Assembly (NCBI GenBank): GCA_023390775.1
Contig: JAEWCF010000068.1
Coordinates: 1-64,000, forward strand
Source of the DNA: Bacteroidota bacterium
Lineage (GTDB): Bacteria > Bacteroidota > Bacteroidia > Flavobacteriales > Flavobacteriaceae
Length of the DNA stretch: 64,000 nt
Direction: 5' to 3'
Each line of letters opens with the position of its first letter. Position 1 is the stretch's first letter. The notes below the pieces were generated by a model, which ran no database searches, had not been told where the DNA came from, and saw only the letters and a program-made list of their open reading frames with translations. The position numbers and the translations under genes are program-made. Shown piece after piece: positions 24,229 to 31,818 of the stretch.

Positions 24229-25782
24229 ATGGACAATATCAAGATTCTCTGGGTGGACGACGAAATCGACCTGCTCAAGCCGCATATCATGTTTCTGGAA
24301 AAGAAAAATTTCGAGGTCACGACCTGCAACAATGGGCGCGATGCGGTGGATGTCTTTTCGGAAGGTGATTTCGACATCGTTTTCCTGGACGAGAACATGC
24401 CCGGGATGAGCGGCCTTGAAACCCTGCAGGAAATCAAGGAAAAGAAATCCAGCACACCCGTGATCATGATCACCAAAAGCGAAGAGGAACTGATCATGGA
24501 GGAAGCTATCGGTGCCAAGATCGCCGATTACCTCATCAAGCCCGTCAATCCCAACCAGATCCTGCTCAGCATCAAAAAAAACCTCGAGCATTCCCGGCTT
24601 GTGTCGGAAAAGACAACGCTTGATTACCAGAAGGAATTTCGCAAGATCGCGGTGGATATGTCCATGGTCAACACGTATGAAGAGTGGGCCGACCTGTACC
24701 GCAGGCTGTTGTTTTGGGAACTCGAACTTGAAAACATTGAGGACCAGGGAATGATCGAGATCCTGGACAGCCAGAAAATCGAGGCCAACGCGCAGTTTGG
24801 GAAGTTCATCGAGCGCAATTACGCCGACTGGTACGCGCCAAAAGCCGACCGGCCGGTGCTATCGCATACACTGTTCAGGGAACTGGTCGTGCCCGAAATC
24901 GTAAAAAAGGAAAAGCCTGTGCTTTTCGTGGTGATTGACAACCTGCGTTACGACCAGTGGAAGGCTTTTGAAAGCGTTGTCGCGAACCACTATAAACTGG
25001 ATAAGGAGGTTCCTTATTATGCCATCCTGCCGACGGCGACGCAGTATGCGCGAAATGCGATCTTCTCGGGGCTGACGCCGCTCGAAATGGAGAAGCAATT
25101 CCCCCAATACTGGAAAAACGATGTCGAGGAAGGCGGGAAAAATCTCTACGAAGCCGAGTTCCTCACCGCGCACCTCAAACGCCTCGGGCTCAATATCAAA
25201 CAGGACTACTTCAAGATCACAAACTTCGCGGGCGGAAAAAAACTCGTCGAGAACTTCAAGGCCTATAAATCGAACGACCTGGTTACCATCGTCTACAATT
25301 TCATCGACATGCTCTCGCATGCCAAGACGGAGATGGAAGTGGTCAAGGAACTCGCCGCCGACGACAAGGCCTACCGGTCGCTGACGCTCAGCTGGTTCCG
25401 CAATTCGTCCCTGCTCGAGATCATCCAGCAGGCGCAACAGCTCGGTTTCAAGCTCATCATTACCACCGACCATGGCACCATCAACGTCAAGAACCCCTCA
25501 AAGGTCATCGGCGACAAGAACACGAGCCTGAACCTGCGCTACAAGACCGGCCGGAGCCTTACCTACGAGGATCGCGACGTTTACGCGGTCAAGGACCCCA
25601 AGAGCATCATGCTCCCCGCGATCAACATGAGCAGTTCCTATATCTTTGCCAAAAACGATTATTTCCTGGCTTACGTGAACAATTTCAATCACTACGTGAG
25701 CTATTACCGCAACACCTATCAGCACGGCGGGATTTCGCTAGAAGAGATGATCGTTCCTTTCCTTGTGTTCAACCCGAAATAA
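24229..25782 (+). CDS. porX: PorX-type response regulator with PglZ domain (T9SS regulator)
   Basis: 517 residues. The N-terminal receiver (1-120) has DDE near 10-12, acceptor D54 in VFLDENMPGMSG and Lys in LIKPVNP. A helical linker follows (about 120-200), then a PglZ alkaline-phosphatase-superfamily domain (about 205-517) with VVIDNLRYDQW, PTATQYARNAIFSG and TTDHGTINVKN as metal/catalytic segments. In Porphyromonas and relatives PorX works with the kinase PorY and sigma factor SigP to control type IX secretion genes, and its PglZ domain hydrolyses oligonucleotide-type phosphodiesters. I start at ATG 24229, not the upstream codon at 24208. The last base of the stop is the first of the tsaE start (TAATG), giving translational coupling. 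Confidence 0.93.
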   Translation: MDNIKILWVDDEIDLLKPHIMFLEKKNFEVTTCNNGRDAVDVFSEGDFDIVFLDENMPGMSGLETLQEIKEKKSSTPVIMITKSEEELIMEEAIGAKIADYLIKPVNPNQILLSIKKNLEHSRLVSEKTTLDYQKEFRKIAVDMSMVNTYEEWADLYRRLLFWELELENIEDQGMIEILDSQKIEANAQFGKFIERNYADWYAPKADRPVLSHTLFRELVVPEIVKKEKPVLFVVIDNLRYDQWKAFESVVANHYKLDKEVPYYAILPTATQYARNAIFSGLTPLEMEKQFPQYWKNDVEEGGKNLYEAEFLTAHLKRLGLNIKQDYFKITNFAGGKKLVENFKAYKSNDLVTIVYNFIDMLSHAKTEMEVVKELAADDKAYRSLTLSWFRNSSLLEIIQQAQQLGFKLIITTDHGTINVKNPSKVIGDKNTSLNLRYKTGRSLTYEDRDVYAVKDPKSIMLPAINMSSSYIFAKNDYFLAYVNNFNHYVSYYRNTYQHGGISLEEMIVPFLVFNPK

Positions 25783-26189
25783 TGGACGTTACTTTTTCAC
25801 TTGACGGGATTGACGATGCGGCACGCACGCTCCTGGCGCGGTTCGATCAACCGGTCGTGCTTTTTAACGGGCAGATGGGCGCCGGCAAGACCACGCTCAT
25901 CAAGGCCTTGTGCCGTGCGATGGGCATTACCGATGCTACGTCGAGCCCGACATTTTCGCTGATCAATGAATACCGGACCCCCGGTGGTGAGCCGGTCTAC
26001 CATTTTGATGTTTACAGGCTCAAGCAGGAATCCGAGGCCCTCGACATGGGAATCGAGGAATACCTGCATTCGGGACATCGCTGCTTCATCGAGTGGGCCG
26101 AAAAGATACCCAACCTGTTGCCGGATCGAGTGCATGTTGTGGAGTTGCAGGAATTGCCCGATGGGCGGCGTCGCGCAATCATGTCCTAG
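25782..26189 (+). CDS. tsaE: tRNA threonylcarbamoyladenosine synthesis ATPase TsaE
   Basis: 135 residues; the ATPase that drives the TsaB-TsaD complex to make t6A37 on tRNAs reading ANN codons. The Walker A loop is GQMGAGKTTL at 30-39, and the conserved SSPTFSLINEY and HFDVYRL segments follow, as does the IEWAEKI motif. Length is slightly short but normal for Bacteroidetes. It is co-translated with porX by a one-base overlap, a neighbour order I associate with this phylum. Confidence 0.93.
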   Translation: MDVTFSLDGIDDAARTLLARFDQPVVLFNGQMGAGKTTLIKALCRAMGITDATSSPTFSLINEYRTPGGEPVYHFDVYRLKQESEALDMGIEEYLHSGHRCFIEWAEKIPNLLPDRVHVVELQELPDGRRRAIMS

Positions 26190-26251
26190 CGTCTTATTTT
26201 TCCCTCGGCTTTCAATTATAATTGCTAATTTAGACCGGAAATTTTTGAGCC

Positions 26252-27445
26252 ATGTCACTGACGCCGTTTACAAAGCAGCAATTGTTGCCTCAGGAAGAAA
26301 AACTCGAGGTTGAACGACATAAAAGCCAGTTGTTCATAGGGATTCCCAAGGAAACAAGCTACCAGGAACGGCGGATTTGCCTGACGCCGGACGCGGTTAA
26401 CTCGCTGACCTCGCACGGACATCGCGTCATGATCGAATCGGGTGCGGGACTGCTGTCGAGTTATTGCGATGAGGAATATTCGGAAGCGGGCGCCGAGATT
26501 ACCGCCGATACAAAAAAAGTCCTCAGTTGCCCCATCATCCTAAAAGTGGAGCCGCTCACCATGGCCGAGATCGAGGCGGTCAACCCAAAGACCATTGTCA
26601 TATCGGCCATCCAGATTAAGACCCGTAAAAAGGAATATTTCGAGGCGCTGACCCGAAAGAAAATCACCGCGCTTGCATTTGAATACATAAAGGACGTCGA
26701 CGGAACCTATCCGGCCGTAAAATCCCTGAGCGAGATTGCGGGAACGGCATCGGTACTGATCGCATCGGAACTGATGATCAACGCCGAATTCGGCAAAGGG
26801 CTGCTTTTTGGCAACATCACGGGCGTTCCACCCACCGACGTCGTGATCATCGGCGCGGGCACGGTAGGGGAGTACGCGGCCAAGACGGCGCTTGGGCTGG
26901 GGGCCAATGTCAAGGTTTTCGACAATTCCATCACCAAGCTCCGGCGCCTGCAAAACAATCTGAGCCAATGCATCTTCACCTCGACGGTACAGCCGAAGAC
27001 CTTGCTCAAGGCGCTTCGGCGGTGCGATGTGGCCATCGGTGCCATGCGCGGGAAGGAGCGCTGCCCGGTCCTGGTTTCCCAAACGATGGTCGAGCACATG
27101 AAAAGAGGTGCCGTGATCGTCGATGTCAGCATCGATACGGGCGGTTGTTTTGAAACATCGGAAGTCACCACCCATGAAAGGCCCACTTTCCTCAAATATG
27201 GCGTGATCCATTATTGCGTGCCCAACATCCCCTCGCGTTATTCCAAGACGGCGTCGGTTTCCATCAGCAACATCCTGACGCCCTACCTGCTGGACATTGC
27301 CGAAGATGGGGGCATCGAGAGCGCCATCCGCATCAATCCCGGCCTTAAAAACGGCGTATACCTCTACCACGGGATCCTGACCAACAGGACGATCGGCGAC
27401 TGGTTCGGCCTTCCGGTGAGCGACATCAACCTGATCGTTTTTTAG
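26252..27445 (+). CDS. ald: Alanine dehydrogenase
   Basis: 397 residues; NAD-dependent reversible deamination of L-alanine to pyruvate and ammonia. The substrate domain is at the N-terminus (GIPKETSYQERRICLTPDAV, with the catalytic Lys-His region near AFEYIKDVDG), and the Rossmann loop is VIIGAGTVGEYAAKTA near residues 191-206. It has a 29-residue N-terminal extension before GIPKE compared with Bacillus Ald, which is common in Bacteroidetes. It follows tsaE by 62 bases. Confidence 0.9.
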   Translation: MSLTPFTKQQLLPQEEKLEVERHKSQLFIGIPKETSYQERRICLTPDAVNSLTSHGHRVMIESGAGLLSSYCDEEYSEAGAEITADTKKVLSCPIILKVEPLTMAEIEAVNPKTIVISAIQIKTRKKEYFEALTRKKITALAFEYIKDVDGTYPAVKSLSEIAGTASVLIASELMINAEFGKGLLFGNITGVPPTDVVIIGAGTVGEYAAKTALGLGANVKVFDNSITKLRRLQNNLSQCIFTSTVQPKTLLKALRRCDVAIGAMRGKERCPVLVSQTMVEHMKRGAVIVDVSIDTGGCFETSEVTTHERPTFLKYGVIHYCVPNIPSRYSKTASVSISNILTPYLLDIAEDGGIESAIRINPGLKNGVYLYHGILTNRTIGDWFGLPVSDINLIVF

Positions 27446-27468
27446 GCTACCTTTGCAAAAAATTCAAA

Positions 27469-27852
27469 ATGAAGTTTCAATTCAGGCTTGCCTATTATCT
27501 GGCGGGCTTTTGCATCGGCCTGGTGTTCGTTTTTTTCATATTGAACGGAAAGGAAGCCAGCTGCAGCTATTTTCCCAATGCGCGGGTGCTGAAGAACCTG
27601 CGGTCGAAACCCTTTATCTATTCCAGTGAAGCCGAGGCCAAAATGGGAGGGAAGCTGATCGATTCGGCGGATTTTCGCGCCATCCTTACCAAAGGCGACG
27701 TCGATTTTGAAATCTCCAACAAACCCGAGCGCGGCGGAAAGTTATACGTCATCTACGGACGCAATTCCAAAAACCAGGAAGTGGCCCTCGAGGTCATCAA
27801 TTATGAGGATAAGGCGGTGTTGAAAGACATACGGCTTCGGGAGAAATTATAA
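27469..27852 (+). CDS. Small membrane-anchored protein, DUF4258-like
   Basis: 127 residues with a single N-terminal membrane segment (AYYLAGFCIGLVFVFFIL) and a soluble domain. The region from S-x-D-F-R-A-I-L-T-K-G-D-V-D-F to the C-terminus, with I-Y-G and V-I-N-Y-E, resembles DUF4258 proteins that often follow alanine dehydrogenase in Flavobacterium; this is from memory and unverified. A TAnnTTTG element (TACCTTTG, 27448-27455) precedes it, so it may have its own promoter. The 3' end runs into a 7-bp AT-rich repeat. Confidence 0.65.
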   Translation: MKFQFRLAYYLAGFCIGLVFVFFILNGKEASCSYFPNARVLKNLRSKPFIYSSEAEAKMGGKLIDSADFRAILTKGDVDFEISNKPERGGKLYVIYGRNSKNQEVALEVINYEDKAVLKDIRLREKL

Positions 27853-27878
27853 ATTACAAATTATAAGTTATAAATTAA
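27844..27878. repeat. 7-bp tandem array, AAATTAT type, 5 units
   Basis: AAATTAT, AAATTAC, AAATTAT, AAGTTAT, AAATTAA in strict seven-base register. It overlaps the stop codon of the preceding gene (TAA at 27850-27852). Confidence 0.7.
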
Positions 27879-28007
27879 TCCGGGGCGAAGCCGAACTGAA
27901 CGACCAACGGGAGTTAATTTTGAATGCGGGACCCGATTATGAGTCCGTTCGACATTCGTCGTTTACTTCGCTGGCGCTCCGTACAGTTCGCCCTGCGGGC
28001 TCGGGTC

Positions 28008-28049
28008 GACATTTGTCATTTGTCATTCGTCATTCGACATTCGTCACTT
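28008..28049. repeat. 7-bp tandem array, GTCATTC type, 6 units
   Basis: GACATTT, GTCATTT, GTCATTC, GTCATTC, GACATTC, GTCACTT in strict period 7, directly upstream of the tRNA-Val promoter. The reverse complement of this unit recurs at 39391-39418. Confidence 0.82.
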
Positions 28050-28052
28050 TTA

Positions 28053-28083
28053 TTTGCACCATTACAAAAACTGATTATCTTTG
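28053..28083 (+). promoter_or_regulatory. Promoter of tRNA-Val (TTTG-N19-TATCTTTG)
   Basis: TTTG at 28053-28056 and TATCTTTG at 28076-28083, spacer 19 bases: a near-perfect Bacteroidetes promoter. It would start transcription about two to four bases before the mature tRNA 5' end. Confidence 0.8.
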
Positions 28084-28091
28084 CACCCCGA

Positions 28092-28166
28092 GGGCGATTA
28101 GCTCAGCTGGTTCAGAGCACTACCTCGACAAGGTAGGGGTCACTGGTTCGAACCCAGTATCGCCCA
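28092..28166 (+). tRNA. tRNA-Val (anticodon GAC)
   Basis: A 75-base cloverleaf: acceptor GGGCGAT / ATCGCCC with discriminator A, D-arm GCTC...GAGC, anticodon stem CTACC / GGTAG with loop TCGACAA (anticodon GAC at 28127-28129, reading GUC/GUU valine codons), and a T-arm with GGTTCGAACCC. The 3' CCA is not encoded and must be added by tRNA nucleotidyltransferase. A terminator follows directly. Confidence 0.95.
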
Positions 28167-28168
28167 CG

Positions 28169-28199
28169 AAGCCGAAACTTTGTTTCGGCTTTTTTTGTT
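28169..28199 (+). terminator. Intrinsic terminator after tRNA-Val
   Basis: Ten-base perfect stem AAGCCGAAAC / GTTTCGGCTT (28169-28178 with 28182-28191), three-base loop, followed by a T run. Confidence 0.9.
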
Positions 28200-28286
28200 T
28201 TTTTGGTGACACGTCGAAAAAAGATTTTTCCATTATCTTTAAGCAGAAATCCGCTTCCCTCGGCGGGCATTTTTCTTTAGTCCGGG

Positions 28287-29822
28287 ATGAGCGAATTGCA
28301 ACGATTTTTCAGTGAATTGTTTGATACGGGCAGATGGCCGCCCCGTTGGCATTGCGGCAAGTGGAGCGAATTCCACGGTTGGCTGTACATCCTTTCGGAC
28401 ATCGCGATTTGGGCAGCCTACTTCACCATACCGTTTCTCCTGATCCACTTCATTCTCCGCAAAAAAGATATCCCGTTCCCGAAGGTGTTCTGGCTGTTTG
28501 GGGCCTTTATTCTCGCCTGTGGAATGACGCACCTTGTGGACGCCATCATTTTTTGGGTACCGATTTACAACTTCAGCGCATTCCTGAGGTTCTTGACTGC
28601 CATCGTGTCGTGGGGAACCATCATCATGCTCTACCGCGTGCTTCCCGATGCCTTTTCGCTCAAAACCCCGGCCGAACTCGAACGCCTGGTGACCGAACGA
28701 ACCACCGAACTACACGCCAGCATGGAGAAGACCCGGTTCCTGGCCGATTCGATGCCCCAGATTGTCTGGTACGCCAGGCCCGATGGAAATGTAGAATACG
28801 TAAATGCCGTGGGGGAACGCTTTACGGGCCTTTCGAAGGAAGCGTTTTTGGGTTTTGAATGGACCAATCTTTTGCATCCCGATGACCTGGAAGAGCATCT
28901 GGCTGCCTGGCGCAAATCCATCAACAATGGGTCGGATTACGAAATGGAGAGCCGGATCAGGAATTCCTCGGGCGAATACATCTGGCACCTTTCCCGAGCT
29001 TTGGCTCACCGCGACGAGTCCGGCAACATCCTCATGTGGGTGGGAACCGCGACCGACATCGAATTCCAGAAACGGGCCGCCGAAACCCTGGAGCGCACCG
29101 TCACCCTGCGCACCGAAGAACTCGCGCTTGCCAATGAGGCGCTTGTAAAATCCAATGACGAACTCGATTATTTCGCCGCGGTGGCTTCGCACGACCTTCA
29201 GGCTCCCCTGCGGACCATAAACAATTACCTCGGGCTGATTTCGGAACGGAACGAAGCTTTGCTTGACGATCGATCAAAGCACTATATCAACCGCTCGATC
29301 GAAGCGGGACAACGGATGAAAAGCCTGATCGAGAATTTGCTGGCCTATTCGCAATTAAATGCACAGCCCGCGAATTTTGAAAACGTGGATCTCGACCAGG
29401 TGGTCAGCGATGCGCTTGCCAATTTCAGCGATACCCTTGAAAAGAGCAGGGCCGTGGTGGAGCACTCCGGTTTGGGCCACGCTTACGCCGATCCGGTCCA
29501 GCTCGCGAGGCTTTTCCAGAACCTGATCCTCAATGCGATCAATTACAACGACAGCGAGGTGCCCCTCGTGACCATCACCGCCGAGCACGGGGAAGAGCAG
29601 GTGGTGGTGAGCGTCCGGGACAACGGTACGGGGATCGCGCCCGAGAATCTGTCAAAAATTTTCGATGCCTTCACCAGGCTCCAATCGGAAACCGCAGGGA
29701 CAGGCCTGGGATTGTCCATCAGCAAAAGGATCGTGGACAAACACGGCGGAAGGATCTGGGTGGAATCGGAACCCAATGTCGGCACTGCCTTCCATTTTAC
29801 GCTTCCGCACTCCAGGAAATAA
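28287..29822 (+). CDS. Histidine kinase with ETR1-like ethylene-binding membrane domain and PAS
   Basis: 511 residues. Three transmembrane helices (about 36-57, 65-90, 96-118) form a domain strikingly like that of plant ethylene receptors and cyanobacterial Etr1/UirS. Residues D38, Y45, I48, P49, I75, C78 and H82 align, with a constant +13 offset, to ETR1 Asp25, Tyr32, Ile35, Pro36, Ile62, Cys65 and His69; Cys65 and His69 bind the copper cofactor. Even the post-membrane VLPDAFSLKT corresponds to the IIPDLLSVKT of ETR1 (from memory). A PAS domain follows (about 145-265), then HisKA with H302 in VASHDLQAPLRT, and HATPase (about 395-508) with GTGLGLSISKR. No receiver or partner regulator is adjacent. 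Ligand binding is inferred from residues only. Confidence 0.88.
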   Translation: MSELQRFFSELFDTGRWPPRWHCGKWSEFHGWLYILSDIAIWAAYFTIPFLLIHFILRKKDIPFPKVFWLFGAFILACGMTHLVDAIIFWVPIYNFSAFLRFLTAIVSWGTIIMLYRVLPDAFSLKTPAELERLVTERTTELHASMEKTRFLADSMPQIVWYARPDGNVEYVNAVGERFTGLSKEAFLGFEWTNLLHPDDLEEHLAAWRKSINNGSDYEMESRIRNSSGEYIWHLSRALAHRDESGNILMWVGTATDIEFQKRAAETLERTVTLRTEELALANEALVKSNDELDYFAAVASHDLQAPLRTINNYLGLISERNEALLDDRSKHYINRSIEAGQRMKSLIENLLAYSQLNAQPANFENVDLDQVVSDALANFSDTLEKSRAVVEHSGLGHAYADPVQLARLFQNLILNAINYNDSEVPLVTITAEHGEEQVVVSVRDNGTGIAPENLSKIFDAFTRLQSETAGTGLGLSISKRIVDKHGGRIWVESEPNVGTAFHFTLPHSRK

Positions 29823-29897
29823 ATGTAAATTTGGATGTAATTCTGTAACGCCGGCCATCGACCAAAGCAATAATTTTAAATACTAAAATTGATTGTA

Positions 29898-30149
29898 ATG
29901 GAAAATAACCACAACGGCGGAGGAAATGGGCGCGACTTCACGCGAAACCATTCCGACCGCGAGTTTCATACCGATACCGATCAAAACCGCCCACTGCAGA
30001 GCCGCGCCGGCGATGACCGGGGGGAACACGGCAATACCGAAACAGGCGCCAACTACGGACATCTTCAGACTGATGAAAACCCGGCCAACGAACACTACGG
30101 TGCCGCACCCGATAAACGCGATGAGGGTGAGAATCAATCGAGACATTAA
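29898..30149 (+). CDS. Small disordered hydrophilic protein (MENNHNG type)
   Basis: 83 residues of almost purely polar sequence rich in Asn, Asp, Glu, Arg, His and Gly (MENNHNGGGNGRDF...), with no hydrophobic core. The start resembles the gene at 22280 and is followed at once by a similar small gene at 30161, so I take it as coding. A TAAATTTG element at 29826-29833 could be its promoter. The opposite strand has an open frame of 87 hydrophobic residues, which is the expected mirror of a polar-codon gene. Function unknown; a stress or desiccation role is only a guess. Confidence 0.45.
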   Translation: MENNHNGGGNGRDFTRNHSDREFHTDTDQNRPLQSRAGDDRGEHGNTETGANYGHLQTDENPANEHYGAAPDKRDEGENQSRH

Positions 30150-30160
30150 AACATATCATC

Positions 30161-30454
30161 ATGGAACAGGAAAGAAACAATTGGGACAAGGCCAATCGCC
30201 AACACCTGAATCACGACCCTTCCGAGGGCGAAAATGAGGAAATGTACAAACAGGAAGCGGCCGGCGAGGAACGCAACCCAAACATCGAAGCCGACGGTTA
30301 CGGCAGCGAATCGGCAAGGAGCGAACACAATCATTATTCCTCCGGAGTTTCGGGAAGAAGCGGAACGATCCACCACGACAGTGGCCCGAGCACACGCGGT
30401 GACCGCAATTATTCGGGGGGATCGATGGAGGTTTCCGGCCGTTCGCATGGATAA
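30161..30454 (+). CDS. Small disordered hydrophilic protein (MEQERNN type)
   Basis: 97 residues, polar and low in hydrophobics: an N-terminal charged stretch (MEQERNNWDKANRQHL), an acidic middle (EGENEEMYKQEAAGEE) and a Gly/Ser/His-rich tail (SGVSGRSGTIHHDSG). It lies 11 bases after the MENNHNG gene, so they are probably co-transcribed. No family recognised. The composition suggests an intrinsically disordered cytosolic protein. Confidence 0.45.
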   Translation: MEQERNNWDKANRQHLNHDPSEGENEEMYKQEAAGEERNPNIEADGYGSESARSEHNHYSSGVSGRSGTIHHDSGPSTRGDRNYSGGSMEVSGRSHG

Positions 30455-30459
30455 ACCGT

Positions 30460-31734
30460 ATGCGGCATTCGGAAACTGCGTTATCTTTGCCACAAAAATC
30501 AAGAGCCATCGCAAAGGAAACCTATCTCAACGACCCGATCTACGGCTTTATAACCATTGATGACGCGCTCGTCAGGGAACTGATTTCGCATCCGTATTTC
30601 CAGCGGCTTCGCAGGATTTCGCAGATGGGATTGTCCTACCTGGTCTATCCGGGCGCCCACCACACACGCTTCCACCATGCCCTGGGTTGCCTGCACCTGA
30701 TGCAGCGCGCAGTCGCGGTCTTGCGCGGGAAAAGCGTGGAAATTTCGTTCGACGAGGAGCGGGCGCTCTATATCGCGATCCTCCTGCACGACATCGGGCA
30801 TGGCCCCTTTTCACATGCGATGGAACACTCCATTGTGGAGGGGATTTCGCACGAGGAGATCTCGCTGGCGTTCATGGATAGCCTGAACCGCGAGTTCAAC
30901 GGCGCATTGTCCCTTGCCATCGAGGTCTTCCGCGGACAATACCCACGCAAATTCATGCTGCAACTCATCTCGAGCCAGCTTGACATGGACCGGATGGATT
31001 ACCTCAAGCGGGATTCCTTTTATACAGGTGTATCGGAGGGGAACATCAATTCGGAAAGGCTGATCCAGATGCTGACCGTCAGGGGCGATGTGCTGCTTAT
31101 CGAGGAGAAAGGCATTTATTCGGTCGAAAAATTTCTGATGGCCCGCAGGCTCATGTACTGGCAGGCCTACCTTCACAAGACCAGCCTCGCCGCCGAGCTC
31201 ATGCTGATGAAGCTTCTAAAGCGGGCACGGCAACTTCACGCGATGGGCGCCGATCTTCCGTGCAGCGGGCCGCTGGGATATTTCATGTCAAACCGGGTGG
31301 ACGCGAGCAATTTTGACGACGGAATGTTGTCGCGTTTCGCGCAGCTCGACGATACCGATATATTGGCGGCGATCAAATCGTGGCAGCACCATGACGACGT
31401 CATCCTCCAATCGCTCTCCCGAAGGCTGCTCAACCGGGATTTGCTCAAGATCAGGGTTTCCGGCGCGAAATTCCCGGCATCGGAGGTGGAGGCGCTCACG
31501 GCCGAATTCGCATCGGCGCACGGAATCATGCATGCCGAGGCACAATTTTTCATTTTCAAGGGCAAGATTAAGAACCAGGCGTACAGCAAGAAGTCGGAAC
31601 CGATCCATATCCTGATGAAGGACGGAACCGTCGAGGACGTCACGGAGGCATCGGACCAATTCAACCTGCGCGCCCTTTCAAAACCGGTGACCAAGTATTA
31701 TATCTGTTTTCCAAAACAACTTGGCGAAAAATAA
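30460..31734 (+). CDS. HD domain-containing phosphohydrolase (dGTPase-like)
   Basis: 424 residues if started at ATG 30460. The HD metal site is complete: HHTRFHHALG, then LHDIGHGPFSHAME and the later Asp in SSQLDMDRMDYLKRD. The family includes dNTP triphosphohydrolases and SAMHD1-like enzymes; the actual substrate is unknown. The start is doubtful: family members usually begin shortly before the NDPIYGFI segment (here residue 24 on), and a TATCTTTG promoter element lies over codons 8-10 (30482-30489), yet no ATG, GTG or TTG is available after it. In this clade an HD gene commonly precedes lpxD, as here. Confidence 0.85.
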   Translation: MRHSETALSLPQKSRAIAKETYLNDPIYGFITIDDALVRELISHPYFQRLRRISQMGLSYLVYPGAHHTRFHHALGCLHLMQRAVAVLRGKSVEISFDEERALYIAILLHDIGHGPFSHAMEHSIVEGISHEEISLAFMDSLNREFNGALSLAIEVFRGQYPRKFMLQLISSQLDMDRMDYLKRDSFYTGVSEGNINSERLIQMLTVRGDVLLIEEKGIYSVEKFLMARRLMYWQAYLHKTSLAAELMLMKLLKRARQLHAMGADLPCSGPLGYFMSNRVDASNFDDGMLSRFAQLDDTDILAAIKSWQHHDDVILQSLSRRLLNRDLLKIRVSGAKFPASEVEALTAEFASAHGIMHAEAQFFIFKGKIKNQAYSKKSEPIHILMKDGTVEDVTEASDQFNLRALSKPVTKYYICFPKQLGEK

Positions 31735-31754
31735 CCTTTAATACCGATTTTTTA

Positions 31755-31762
31755 TATTTTTG
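31755..31762 (+). promoter_or_regulatory. -7 element (TATTTTTG) before lpxD
   Basis: TATTTTTG matches TAnnTTTG, 57 bases before the lpxD start; the -33 match is weak. It is a plausible promoter for the lpxD-lpxC/fabZ-lpxA series. Confidence 0.4.
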
Positions 31763-31818
31763 TCGGATTGAAATAGACCCGCGCCACTGCGCAATCGTGC
31801 GGGCGCCAACACTACGGG

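Noticed and set aside
29883..30146. Reverse-strand open frame encoding an 87-residue, very hydrophobic protein
   Set aside because: It is the antisense mirror of a gene made of polar codons (GAA, AAC, GAC, CAC), which always yields hydrophobic residues on the other strand. The forward gene has a family-like start and neighbours; no membrane protein family is recognised.
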